In this document: in pieces, positions 37,492 to 46,303 of the stretch
Layout of the letters: each line of letters opens with the position of its first letter
Position numbering within the stretch: the stretch's first letter is position 1
Source of the DNA: Deltaproteobacteria bacterium
GTDB lineage: Bacteria > Desulfobacterota > Syntrophobacteria > BM002
Assembly (NCBI GenBank): GCA_019309045.1
Contig: JAFDGZ010000005.1
Location: 1 to 64,000, forward strand
Length of the DNA: 64,000 nucleotides
Direction: 5' to 3'
Position numbers and translations under genes: made by a program
Notes under the pieces: model-generated
What the model saw: the letters and a program-made list of their open reading frames with translations, nothing else
The model's database searches: none
What the model was told of the DNA's origin: nothing

Positions 37492-39069
37492 TTACCTGGC
37501 ATCCCTGATTTCTACCTTGCCTCGCAGGTATCTCTTGACCAGGGAGATGGGAACTTCGCGCCGGTGAAAGATGCCGGCGGCCAGGGCAGATTCTGCTGCG
37601 GTCCCGGTAAACACCTCATAGAAGTGTTCCACCCGTCCAGCACCGCTGGAAGCGATCACCGGTATGGAAACCGCACTCTTGACCGCGTTTATCAACTCCA
37701 GGTCGAAGCCCAGGCTGGTGCCATCGCGGTCAATACAGTTGAGAAGGATCTCACCGGCTCCAAGCTTCTCACAGGCCCGCGCCAGGGTGATGGCATCCAG
37801 GTTTCTGCCCTGCCTGCCTCCCTGAATGGTACATTGGTACCAGCAGTAGCGCTCCTCCCTGGGCCCCGGCAGGGAGGTCTCGATTACCTGGTGCCGCACC
37901 TCGGCAGGCGACTCGAGATATACTCTTCTGGGATCAATGGAGACCACCACCGCCTGGTTGCCGTAGACGGCTGAGATCTGTTCAATTGAACTCTGGCCAG
38001 TTTTGCGGCCTGTTCTCAGGTAGTCCTCAACAATGAGCACTGCGTCGCTGCCAATGGAAATCTTGTCGGCGCCGGACCTGAAGTACTCGGCAGCCACCTC
38101 GAGCGCTTTATAGGTCTTGCCATTTCTATCAGTGTAGTCCCTGATGCCGCCACCTATGGTCAGCGGCACGAAAACCTTCCTGGAGGTTTGCTGCAACACT
38201 TCCAGCATGGGCATGTCTTCCAGAGGGAAGTCCCTGAAACCGGTGATGTTGAGGAAAGTGATCTCGTCAGCTCCTTCCTTGTAGTAACGCTCTGCCAGCT
38301 CAACTGGCTTTCCGAGATTCCGCACAACGCCTTGCTCACGCACGTCATACTGATCACCCTTGGTGACAACCAGGTCGCCCTGGTCGTTGGTGCGCACGTC
38401 CAGACAGGCGATAATGCGCTTTGCCAGCCTGGTGGGCTGGCAAGGCTGTACGGGCCCTGTCTTCAGGGTCCCGGGCTGGAGGAAATTCTTGAGAACCTGC
38501 AGACCGGCATCGCCGCTTTTTTCCGGATGGAACTGGGTGGCAATGATGTTTGCAGTCTGCACAGCACTGACGAATTCGTAGCCATAGTCGGTTGTAGTGA
38601 GTACCACGGATTCGTCCTCAGGAACCACATGGTAGGAGTGGACGAAATAAAATTTTTCTTCGCTGCTCAGGCCAGCAAAGATGGTTGTTGGCTGCCTGAC
38701 GCAAACGCCGTTCCAGCCAATGTGAGGCACTGAAAGGTCGGTGGTGAATCTCCTGACGCTGCCCCGGATGATGCCGAGTCCTTTCACTCCAGGGGCTTCC
38801 TCACTGTAATCGAACAGGGCCTGCAGACCTAGGCAGATTCCCAGAAAGGGTCGGTCAGAGCTGAGGTAGCTCCTGAGCGGTTCCACATAGTTTTTCTGGG
38901 CAAGAATGCGCATCATATTGCCGAAGGCGCCTACCCCAGGAAACACCAGCTTTTCAGCCGAGAGGATGTCTTCGGGCGACTGGACCACCCGGACCTCTTC
39001 CCCCAGCTTTTCAATGGCATTGATTACGCTTCTGACGTTGCCGGCCCCATAGTCCAGCAGGGTAATCAT
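37492..39069 (-). CDS. Imidazole glycerol phosphate synthase, fused HisH-HisF
   Basis: A 525-residue fusion. Residues 1-~205 are the HisH glutaminase: DYGAGNVRSV, the nucleophile Cys in GICLGLQ and the catalytic His/Glu in TQFHPEKSG. After a linker, residues ~215-525 are the HisF cyclase barrel: RIIACLDV, ITFLNITGF, GGGIRDYTD, SIGSDAV, VVSIDPRR and SSGAGR. It converts PRFAR plus glutamine to IGP and AICAR. This is the eukaryotic HIS7-like layout, whereas most bacteria have two genes; HisF also carries insertions as in HIS7. Confidence 0.94.
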   Translation of the reverse strand: MITLLDYGAGNVRSVINAIEKLGEEVRVVQSPEDILSAEKLVFPGVGAFGNMMRILAQKNYVEPLRSYLSSDRPFLGICLGLQALFDYSEEAPGVKGLGIIRGSVRRFTTDLSVPHIGWNGVCVRQPTTIFAGLSSEEKFYFVHSYHVVPEDESVVLTTTDYGYEFVSAVQTANIIATQFHPEKSGDAGLQVLKNFLQPGTLKTGPVQPCQPTRLAKRIIACLDVRTNDQGDLVVTKGDQYDVREQGVVRNLGKPVELAERYYKEGADEITFLNITGFRDFPLEDMPMLEVLQQTSRKVFVPLTIGGGIRDYTDRNGKTYKALEVAAEYFRSGADKISIGSDAVLIVEDYLRTGRKTGQSSIEQISAVYGNQAVVVSIDPRRVYLESPAEVRHQVIETSLPGPREERYCWYQCTIQGGRQGRNLDAITLARACEKLGAGEILLNCIDRDGTSLGFDLELINAVKSAVSIPVIASSGAGRVEHFYEVFTGTAAESALAAGIFHRREVPISLVKRYLRGKVEIRDAR

Positions 39070-39280
39070 GGCAGTATCCTCTCTACTATGATGTGCTGCT
39101 CCGCTTGTGGTAAAGATATCCTAGCAAATGTGCGACTCCGGGCAAACCTGTCATTCAAGCAAACCGGTGCTGCTGGTCAAGGAGTTTCAGGAGGAGCCGC
39201 ATGAGCCCCTTTCAGTCGCTGCCTGGAATCCAGGAGACAGAGATGCATTTTCGAGAAGGGGCTCTGGCTGACAACAATCT

Positions 39281-39294
39281 GTCTGCATGCAGAC
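39281..39294. repeat. 14-bp perfect palindrome after the thiolase gene
   Basis: GTCTGCATGCAGAC, followed at 39296-39302 by GTTTGCC that is inverted at 39323-39329. The pair of inverted repeats directly after the thiolase stop may terminate or stabilise its transcript; no T-run is present. Confidence 0.45.
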
Positions 39295-39328
39295 TGTTTG
39301 CCAGACTGCTGTTGCTGTCACAGGCAAA

Positions 39329-40612
39329 CTAGGCTCTCTCGAGCACTACAGCCATGCCCTGTCCGCCTCCGATGCAGAGAGTGGCCAGCCCGAGTTGATG
39401 ATGCTGGCGCACCATTTGCTGGATCAGGGTGACCATGATGCGGGCGCCGGTGCAGCCGATGGGGTGGCCGATGGAGATGCCGCTGCCGAGGACATTGGTC
39501 TTTTCCGGGTCGCAATCGAGCTCTCGCATACAGGCGATGGCCTGCACGGCGAAGGCCTCGTTCAATTCAATGGCTCCAAAGTCAGCAATACTGTACTTGT
39601 TTCCTGCGAGAATCTTGCGCACTGCAGGCACCGGGCCGAGGCCCATATAGGCGGGGTCCAGTCCTGCTGCTGCAAAGGTTCGCACTCTGACCAGGGGTTC
39701 GACGCCGAGCTCTTTTGCCTTTTCCGCTGACATGAGTAGGAGTGCCGCAGCAGCGTCATTGATGCCCGAGGCATTGCCGGCTGTGACCGTGCCATCCTTC
39801 TTGAATGCCGGGGCCAGTCTGGCCATTTTCGCCACACTGGTATCCATCGGCCTTTCATCAGTGTCGAAGATGATGGGCTCGCCTTTTCTCCGGGGTACAG
39901 TCACCGGGACGATCTCATCCTTGAACAACCCCTTGGCTATGGCCTCTCTGGCGCGGGCATGGCTGACAGCGCCGAGTTCGTCCTGCTCCTGCCTGGAAAT
40001 CCCGTATTTTTCGGCAATATTTTCAGCGGTTATTCCCATATGGTAGCCGTAGAATATCTCATACAGTCCATCAAAGACCAGAAGATCGATCATCTGGGCA
40101 TCGTTCAGCCTCGCCCCCCATCTGGCGGAAGGCACGGCGTAGGGGATGAGGCTCATGTTTTCCATACCCCCAGCCAGGACCACTTCGGCTTCGCCAGCAC
40201 GGACGGCCTGCGCCGCCAGGGCCACTGCCTTCATGCCCGAAGCGCAGACTTTGTTAACGGTAAAGGCGACTGTCTCTTTGGGAATGCCCGCCCTTATCAT
40301 GGCCTGCCTGGCCACATTCTGTCCCTGGCCGGCTGCCACCACATTTCCCATGACAACCTCGTCCACATCCACCGGTTGCAGGGCTTCCTCATAATCGTAA
40401 GCCTTGCTTTCCAGCTCCAGCAGGCCTGTGCCCTTGAGAGGGTTGGGTTCGAACCGGCTCACATCCGCTGGAGCCACGGGTCTGAGCCCCGCTCTTTTCA
40501 GGGCTCCCTTTAGTGCCAGGGCCCCGAGTTGGACGACGGGCGTCGACTTCAGGGTGCCGCCGAAAGCGCCTACCGCTGTCCTCACTCCAGAGACAATTAC
40601 AACCTCTTTCAT
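39329..40612 (-). CDS. Thiolase (acetyl-CoA acetyltransferase type)
   Basis: A 427-residue thiolase. The acylated Cys is in NKVCASGMKA (~residue 112), the second Cys/His region is GHPIGCTGARI, and NEAFAVQ is present. Residues ~42-70 are an insertion relative to typical 390-residue thiolases. It condenses or cleaves acyl-CoA in butyrate, fatty-acid or polyhydroxyalkanoate metabolism; the precise substrate is open. No CoA partner genes adjoin it. Stop is TAG. Confidence 0.9.
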   Translation of the reverse strand: MKEVVIVSGVRTAVGAFGGTLKSTPVVQLGALALKGALKRAGLRPVAPADVSRFEPNPLKGTGLLELESKAYDYEEALQPVDVDEVVMGNVVAAGQGQNVARQAMIRAGIPKETVAFTVNKVCASGMKAVALAAQAVRAGEAEVVLAGGMENMSLIPYAVPSARWGARLNDAQMIDLLVFDGLYEIFYGYHMGITAENIAEKYGISRQEQDELGAVSHARAREAIAKGLFKDEIVPVTVPRRKGEPIIFDTDERPMDTSVAKMARLAPAFKKDGTVTAGNASGINDAAAALLLMSAEKAKELGVEPLVRVRTFAAAGLDPAYMGLGPVPAVRKILAGNKYSIADFGAIELNEAFAVQAIACMRELDCDPEKTNVLGSGISIGHPIGCTGARIMVTLIQQMVRQHHQLGLATLCIGGGQGMAVVLERA

Positions 40613-40916
40613 TTTCGCATTCCCTTTCTTGGCGGTAATTCGTTTCTAATTCTTTTGCTTAAATTCCAGGCGTTGTCCTCTGCTGAAGCCAGAATAGAGT
40701 TGGCGAGAGCAAAGGAGGACAAGGAGATTCGTTCGCCATGCAAGTAGCAAAAACTATTATATTTTTTTCATAAAGTCAACAAGGGTTTACCAGACGAATC
40801 CTCCGGAAGAAGAGTTGCCTGAAAGAAGCCAGGAGGTAGGTTACGGTATTTGGGAAAACTGTGCTATAGATATGGTCTGCAAGAGGGTTGATTGGCAGAT
40901 GAGAGAGGCAGCAGCC
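40613..40916. other. Divergent promoter region thiolase / aminotransferase
   Basis: No gene. On the minus strand TTGTTG (40777-40782), 15 bases, TATAAT (40756-40761) is a likely thiolase promoter in an A/T-rich patch. The plus-strand promoter for the aminotransferase was not identified. Confidence 0.45.
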
Positions 40917-41987
40917 ATGGAAATCAAAGTGAGCAAGCGCCCCGCCGCTGCATTGAAGGTCCGGCCTGCCGATTCCGAGCTCGGCTTTGGCAGATACACC
41001 ACCGACCACATGTTTCTCATGAACTACAGCGAGGGCAGGGGATGGTACGATGCCCGCATTGAGCCTTACAGCGATCTGAGGCTCGATCCCACGGCCATGG
41101 TTTTCCATTACAACCAGGAGGTGTTCGAAGGTCTGAAAGCATATCACCTTCCGGATGGTGGCATTGCCCTGTTTCGACCCCACAAGAATATTGAACGGCT
41201 GAACGCTTCTGCCAGAAGGATGGTCATGCCCGCAGTGGATGCCGAGCTCTTTCTCCGGGCCCTGAAGGAATTGATCCTTGTGGACCGGGCCTGGATTCCT
41301 CGAGCAAAAGGGACATCTCTATATATCAGACCAACTATGATAGCCACCGAGGCGGCCCTTGGAGTAAGGCCTGCCAGGGAGTACCTTTTCTTTATTGTGC
41401 TTTCTCCTGTAGGGGCGTATTATCGCGAGGGATTCAGGCCTACTAGAATTTACGTTTCCGACACCTACATTCGTGCTGCCCAGGGGGGCGTCGGGGAGAC
41501 GAAGACTTCGGGCAATTACGGCCCCACCCTGTATGTGTGGCGCCAGGCCAGCCAGAAAGGCTATACCCAGGTTCTCTGGCTTGATGCCAAGGAACGCCGC
41601 TATGTGGAGGAGGTCGGCACCAGCAACATATTCTTTGTCATAAATGATGAGCTTGTCACCCCTCCCCTGAGCGGCACTATTCTGCCGGGCGTCACCAGAG
41701 ACTCTGTGCTGCAGCTCGCTCGCCGCTGGGGGATCCAGGTAGCGGAGCGGCCAATCTCCATCCAGGAGGTGGTGGAGGGATGCAAGAGCGGCTCTTTGCG
41801 GGAGATGTTTGCCACTGGCACTGCTGCAGTTATTTCACCCGTGGGCCTGATCTGCTATCAGAGAGAGGATTTTCAGGTAGCAGACGGCCAGACAGGTGAG
41901 CTGTCGAAGAAGCTCTACAATGAAATCACCGGCATCCAGTATGGCCGCCGGCAGGATCTTTTCGGCTGGAGGCTTCGCCTGGCGTAA
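40917..41987 (+). CDS. ilvE: Branched-chain amino acid aminotransferase
   Basis: A 356-residue fold-type IV PLP enzyme from ATG 40917 (GAGAGAGG upstream). It is of the longer (type II) class: LGFGRYTTDHMF, VFHYNQEVFEGLKAY, SLYIRPTMIATE, GVGETKTSGNYG (PLP Lys), VEEVGTSNIFFV and TGTAAVISPVG. It makes leucine, isoleucine and valine from their keto acids. The island begins just downstream. Confidence 0.94.
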   Translation: MEIKVSKRPAAALKVRPADSELGFGRYTTDHMFLMNYSEGRGWYDARIEPYSDLRLDPTAMVFHYNQEVFEGLKAYHLPDGGIALFRPHKNIERLNASARRMVMPAVDAELFLRALKELILVDRAWIPRAKGTSLYIRPTMIATEAALGVRPAREYLFFIVLSPVGAYYREGFRPTRIYVSDTYIRAAQGGVGETKTSGNYGPTLYVWRQASQKGYTQVLWLDAKERRYVEEVGTSNIFFVINDELVTPPLSGTILPGVTRDSVLQLARRWGIQVAERPISIQEVVEGCKSGSLREMFATGTAAVISPVGLICYQREDFQVADGQTGELSKKLYNEITGIQYGRRQDLFGWRLRLA

Positions 41988-42088
41988 ACAGCAGGGCGGT
42001 GCTGTTGCGCCCCAGGCGATCCTGAAGCAAGCAACAAGGTTTGTCTCAGGTCCGCTTTGCTTTGCTGGTCCTGGCCGTTAGAAAGAAA

Positions 42089-42784
42089 ATGGACGCTGTA
42101 ATACTGGACAATATCGAAGCAGAGATCAATGCGGAGAAACTGGCCAGAAAACTGCGAATAAAGAGGGGCAGTGCGATCTCCTGGGAGTCTTTCAAGAGCC
42201 TGGTGAATGAGGCAGTGCAGATCGCCAGGCCAAAGGCACTCTACAAGATGGCCTATGTGGATGCCGCCCGCGAAGAGGCTGTTGTCCTTGATGGGATCGA
42301 GCTCAGGAGCCTGGTACTGGCGGTCAATCTGGCCGAGGTTCAGAGGGTTTTCCCTTTTGTGGCAACCTGTGGCAGCGAGCTGGCCCGGTGGGCCATGTCC
42401 AAAGATGATGTTGTCGAGCGTTTCTGGGCGGAGGCCATCATGGACAGGGCCCTGTTTTCAGCCGTGCACTTTCTGGAGGAACATATCAAGCAGCGCTATC
42501 TTGTTGGCAAGACCGCCATGCTGAGCCCCGGCTCACTGGATGACTGGCCTGTCGAGGAGCAGAGTCCACTCTTCTCGCTTCTGGGGGACACAGAGGAGCA
42601 CATTGGCGTTCGCCTCACCGATAGTTTGATGATGGACCCGGTACAATCCCTCTCCGGCATTCTCTTCCCAGTTGAAGTTGATTTTGCAGCCTGCCAGCTG
42701 TGCCCGAGAGAGAACTGCCCCAAAAGAAGAGCTCCTTATGACAGGGAACTCTATGACAAGCGGTTTCGCCTGCACAAGTCCTGA
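42089..42784 (+). CDS. Stand-alone MetH-activation-domain-like protein
   Basis: A 231-residue protein similar to the reductive activation domain of B12-dependent methionine synthase: MLSPGSLDDWPVEEQSPLFSLLGD followed by GVRLTDSLMMDPVQSLSGILFP. The C-terminus adds CQLCPRENCPKR, a possible Fe-S or metal site absent from MetH. Such free-standing proteins occur near corrinoid methyltransferases and may help keep the corrinoid reduced. It is directly upstream of pylT. The ATG at 42089 has only a weak ribosome site. Confidence 0.8.
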   Translation: MDAVILDNIEAEINAEKLARKLRIKRGSAISWESFKSLVNEAVQIARPKALYKMAYVDAAREEAVVLDGIELRSLVLAVNLAEVQRVFPFVATCGSELARWAMSKDDVVERFWAEAIMDRALFSAVHFLEEHIKQRYLVGKTAMLSPGSLDDWPVEEQSPLFSLLGDTEEHIGVRLTDSLMMDPVQSLSGILFPVEVDFAACQLCPRENCPKRRAPYDRELYDKRFRLHKS

Positions 42785-42929
42785 AAGCCTCCGCCGACAT
42801 AACAGAGCAGGAATGAGTTGCTGCCAAGGATAAACCTGCTGGTACGGCTGCATGTAGTCCTGTTGCGGCCTGTTCTAGCAAGACCTTGTGGAGATAAACT
42901 CTGGACAGCCAATATGGTGCAGTCGAATT

Positions 42930-42958
42930 TTGAATCAGGAGCACGGCTGTGTTATAGT
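42930..42958 (+). promoter_or_regulatory. Promoter of pylT
   Basis: TTGAAT (42930-42935), 17 bases, TATAGT (42953-42958). The predicted start is ~7 bases before the tRNA 5' end. Confidence 0.75.
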
Positions 42959-42972
42959 AGCAGCGGTTTTTC

Positions 42973-43046
42973 GGGGGGTGGATCGCAATGAGATCACGTG
43001 GACTCTAAATCCGCGCAGCCGGGTGCAACTCCCGGACCTCCCGCCA
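42973..43046 (+). tRNA. pylT: tRNA-Pyl, anticodon CUA (amber)
   Basis: A 74-base tRNA with encoded CCA. Acceptor GGGGGGT pairs with ACCTCCC (one G-U). One base (G) separates acceptor and D stem (GATC/GATC). The anticodon stem has six base pairs and the loop CTCTAAA carries CTA at 43005-43007. The variable loop is three bases (CAG), and the T arm is CCGGG/CCCGG with a TGCAACT loop lacking TTC. The single base between stems, the 6-bp anticodon stem and the tiny variable loop are hallmarks of pyrrolysine tRNA. It lies ~84 bases before pylSc. Confidence 0.97.
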
Positions 43047-43059
43047 GCTGACTTCCCTG

Positions 43060-43111
43060 GAGACAGGGTATGGGCCTGCGCCGTCAAGACGGCTCCGTTC
43101 TTCCCTGTCTC
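43060..43111 (+). repeat. Nested hairpin between pylT and pylSc
   Basis: GAGACAGGG (43060-43068) pairs perfectly with CCCTGTCTC (43103-43111). Inside, GCCGT and ACGGC (43080-43093) pair around CAAG. There is no T-run, so it may guide tRNA 3' processing or tune pylSc translation, whose ATG is 19 bases downstream. Confidence 0.65.
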
Positions 43112-43129
43112 AATTAATGTTCGACGAGG

Positions 43130-43978
43130 ATGAAGTTGACCGTATCCTGGACAACAAGCCAGCGCTGCCGCCTGCGGGAACTGCAGGTAGATGAGACGGT
43201 GCAGGAGAAGAGGTTTCCTGATGCCGAAGAGAGGGACCGGCAGTATCAGAAATTGGAAAAGAGGCTGGTGGAGGCGGCCAAAAGGCGTCTGCGGAAGTAT
43301 CGGGATCACTATCGCAGACCCGCATTGTGCCGACTGGAGAGTCGACTTGTCGAAATGCTCCTCGAGCAGGGCTTTGTCCAGGTTACAACGCCGACTATCA
43401 TGGCGGGGGGACTTCTCAAACGCATGGGAATCGACGAACTACATCCTCTCTTCTCCAAAATCTACTGGCTCGGCGAAGGCAAGTGCTTGCGGCCGATGCT
43501 TGCTCCTCATCTATACTTCATTTTAAAGGATCTTCTCCGTTTATGGGAGCGCCCGGTCCGCTTGTTCGAAGTGGGCTCCTGCTTTCGCAAAGAATCCCAG
43601 GGCAGCCGCCACAGCAACGAGTTTACCATGGTAAACATCGTGGAAATGGGACTGCCTCTGGAGAACCGCAAGTCGAGGCTCGAGGAGTTGACCAGGGCTG
43701 TTATGACGGCAGCAGGTATCGAGGACTATCGACTGGAAAGGGCTGCTTCCGAAGTTTACGGGGAGACTATCGACATCGTTGACGGCCGCAACCGCCTCGA
43801 GTTGGGATCCTCCGCCATGGGACCTCACCCTCTTGATGCTGCCTGGCGGCTGCACGAAACATGGATTGGCGTGGGCTTTGGCCTGGAGCGTTTGCTCATG
43901 GCGGCTGGAGGTTGGAGCAGCCTGGGCAGGCTGGGCCGCAGTATATCCTATCTGGACGGGATCAGTCTGAGCCTGTAG
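43130..43978 (+). CDS. pylSc: Pyrrolysyl-tRNA synthetase, catalytic C-terminal protein
   Basis: A 282-residue class II synthetase core corresponding to the catalytic half of archaeal PylS. It charges tRNA-Pyl with pyrrolysine. Motif 2 is FEVGSCFRKESQGSRHSNEF and motif 3 is GVGFGLERLLM; MLAPHLYFILKDLLR forms the pocket. The N-terminal tRNA-binding half is a separate gene (pylSn), as in other bacteria. GACGAGG precedes the ATG. The stop is TAG, and the frame continues without a stop into pylC. Confidence 0.96.
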   Translation: MKLTVSWTTSQRCRLRELQVDETVQEKRFPDAEERDRQYQKLEKRLVEAAKRRLRKYRDHYRRPALCRLESRLVEMLLEQGFVQVTTPTIMAGGLLKRMGIDELHPLFSKIYWLGEGKCLRPMLAPHLYFILKDLLRLWERPVRLFEVGSCFRKESQGSRHSNEFTMVNIVEMGLPLENRKSRLEELTRAVMTAAGIEDYRLERAASEVYGETIDIVDGRNRLELGSSAMGPHPLDAAWRLHETWIGVGFGLERLLMAAGGWSSLGRLGRSISYLDGISLSL

Positions 43979-44179
43979 TTTGAGGCTGCAGGGCGGCAGA
44001 TGCTGCAGCCCGAAATGGGCAGCGGACCGGCTGGTGCTGATTCTGAGCTCCAGTGTAAGCTGGCTCGAGCAACCAGGGTTTCGCCATCCGGCGCATGCCG
44101 CCGAGCCTGGATGATCGCAGTGGCATCGCCTGGCGCAATCCGGTTCTGGACGTGGTTCTTCAAAGCAAGAAGGACTGCC

Positions 44180-45346
44180 ATGAAACTAGCCGTGGTCGGC
44201 GGGGCCTTGCAGGGTGTGGAAGTCGCCTACCTGGCGCGAAAGGCCGGCTTTGAAGTCATCCTCATCGACCGCAAGTCCATGGTTCCAGCAAGGGGACTCT
44301 GCGACCATTTCCAACAAATTGACATCCTCGACGCTGGTGCCCTGGACCCTGTATTGCAGGAGGTGGATCTGGTGTTCCCCGCGCTGGAATCCCAGCTCGG
44401 CCTGGCAAAGCTGCATGGCTGGGCTGGCAGTCGCGGCATACCCATTGTTCACGATCCTGATGCCTATGCCATATCATCCTCGAAGATAGCCAGTGAGGCG
44501 TTTTTCTGCCGCTGCGGTTTTCCCGTGCCTGAATCCTGGCCTGATTGCCGGTTCCCTGTTATTGCTAAACCCAGTCGGGGAAGCGGCAGTGCGGGCATTC
44601 GCATTTTTGCCACTGAGCGCGACATGCAGGCCTGCATCAAAGACACCCCGGCCTCGGAAGGCTGGCTAGTCCAGGAATTTCTCGATGGGCCGAGTTATTC
44701 TGTTGAAGTTATGCGCACTCCGGGCTGTACTGTAGCTTTCCAGGTGACCGATCTGCAGATGGACGACCGGTATGACTGCAAACGCGTCCTGGCTCCCTCT
44801 GCTCTGCCCCCGGAGCGGATAGAAGAGCTGAAAACTCTGTCCATCAACATTGCCGATGCCCTGGATTTGCTTGGCCTGATAGATGTCGAAGTAATCCTTT
44901 CTGATGAAACGTTCAAGGTGCTCGAAATAGACGCCCGCTTTCCCAGTCAGACGCCCATCACGGTCTACTGGTCATGTGGGATAAACATGGTCCATGCCCT
45001 GGCAAGATGCACTATCGCAGGCGATTGTCCGGTGGCGGCCGTTCCCTCACAACCAGGCAAGGGGACTGTACTGGAACACATTGAGGTGAGTCCGGGTAAA
45101 CTCAGCGTCACTGGTGAACGTGTGATGGCCCATGCGGGGCCACTTGATGTTCGCCGTGATTTTTTCGGGGCTGACGAAGCCTTGACCAACTATGCGCCCG
45201 GCAAGATGCGCTGGGTGGCCACGCTGATATGTACGGGTACAGATGCCGCCGATGCCTGGCAGCATCGCGATGAGGTGATTTCCGCTATTCGTCGACACCT
45301 TGGTCCTGTTGAATACTCTGATCCCTCACCGCAGAAAGTTCTCTAG
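44180..45346 (+). CDS. pylC: Pyrrolysine biosynthesis ligase PylC
   Basis: A 388-residue ATP-grasp ligase that joins 3-methylornithine to lysine, the second step of pyrrolysine synthesis. The start is ATG 44180 with AAGGACTGCC before it; the open frame extends upstream to pylSc. Blocks include VGGALQGVEVAYLARKAGF, FPVIAKPSRGSGSAGIRIF (ATP) and LIDVEVILSDETFKVLEIDARFPSQTP. It ends in TAG four codons before the pylD ATG and in the same frame. Confidence 0.96.
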   Translation: MKLAVVGGALQGVEVAYLARKAGFEVILIDRKSMVPARGLCDHFQQIDILDAGALDPVLQEVDLVFPALESQLGLAKLHGWAGSRGIPIVHDPDAYAISSSKIASEAFFCRCGFPVPESWPDCRFPVIAKPSRGSGSAGIRIFATERDMQACIKDTPASEGWLVQEFLDGPSYSVEVMRTPGCTVAFQVTDLQMDDRYDCKRVLAPSALPPERIEELKTLSINIADALDLLGLIDVEVILSDETFKVLEIDARFPSQTPITVYWSCGINMVHALARCTIAGDCPVAAVPSQPGKGTVLEHIEVSPGKLSVTGERVMAHAGPLDVRRDFFGADEALTNYAPGKMRWVATLICTGTDAADAWQHRDEVISAIRRHLGPVEYSDPSPQKVL

Positions 45347-45358
45347 GGAGTCCATGCG

Positions 45359-46303
45359 ATGACTCGCTTGACTGCAACAAAGTGCCAGGAAGCGAAGGAT
45401 TATCTGCAGCGAATTGATCAGGATTTGTATGAACGAGCCCACAGTGATTTGCGGCAGGTGGCCCTCAGAACTATTGGCATTCAAGAGGGCTCGTGCGGCC
45501 TTCCGCTTCAAAGATTGCGCCTTGCAGTGGTGCCAATGACTGCAGGGCAAGGAATCATCTCCGGCTTTGCCGAGGCGGTCTGCGCTATAGCAGGCTACGT
45601 GGGCTTTCACTCGTGGAAGACCAGCAGCAGTGATGTGGCGGGCATTGCTGAAGCCTATGCAAATGGGGCTGACATTCTGCTGCTGGCCGATGATCAGTGC
45701 TTCCTGGCCATCAACAGCAGGTCTCGGGCGATTGCCGACAACAGCCGGGCCACGGGTGAGAGTTTTGCGGTTCTTCTCGACATGATGGTCAGGGGGGTCT
45801 CAGGCCGCGCTTGTGGTGTCATTGGCTGCGGTCCGGTGGGCACCGCCTCTGCCTTGCGTCTGGCGCAGATGGGAGCTGAACTGACGCTCTGCGACATCAA
45901 CGACAAGCGGGCCCGCCGGCTGGCCTCTGAAATCCGGACCATTGCCGGTGCGAACGTCCAGTGGGTCAGGGAAGTGAAGGCACTTATCAATGGGAGCCAG
46001 TGCATTGTGGATGCCACGCCCGCAGCCAGGATAATCGATGCCGATGCCATTGATAGAGATACGGTGATCGTGGCGCCTGGGGTGCCGCACGGACTGACGC
46101 CGGAAGCAGCGGCAAAGATTGGCCGGCGCTTCTATCATGATTCACTCCCTCTGGGAGTGGCTACCATGGCCCTGGCTGCTGCGTTCGGTCAGTTGACGGC
46201 AGCTGGAGATCTCTGGAGACAAGGTGACGGTGAAGAGTGTCTGCAGGGTCTGGCTGCCGCTGTGGTTCTAACCGCCGGCAACAATTGGGATGATAGCCAA
46301 TGA
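45359..46303 (+). CDS. pylD: Pyrrolysine biosynthesis dehydrogenase PylD
   Basis: A 314-residue PylD, which oxidises the PylC product so that it cyclises to pyrrolysine. A Rossmann motif GVIGCGPVGTASAL lies at ~158-171; VVPMTAGQGIISGF, LLADDQCFLAINSRS and ATPAARIIDAD are family blocks. It is ~50 residues longer than the archaeal enzyme. GGGAG lies before the ATG. The gene ends tail-to-tail with the MoaD-like gene, overlapping it by 36 bases. Stop is TGA. Confidence 0.95.
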   Translation: MTRLTATKCQEAKDYLQRIDQDLYERAHSDLRQVALRTIGIQEGSCGLPLQRLRLAVVPMTAGQGIISGFAEAVCAIAGYVGFHSWKTSSSDVAGIAEAYANGADILLLADDQCFLAINSRSRAIADNSRATGESFAVLLDMMVRGVSGRACGVIGCGPVGTASALRLAQMGAELTLCDINDKRARRLASEIRTIAGANVQWVREVKALINGSQCIVDATPAARIIDADAIDRDTVIVAPGVPHGLTPEAAAKIGRRFYHDSLPLGVATMALAAAFGQLTAAGDLWRQGDGEECLQGLAAAVVLTAGNNWDDSQ

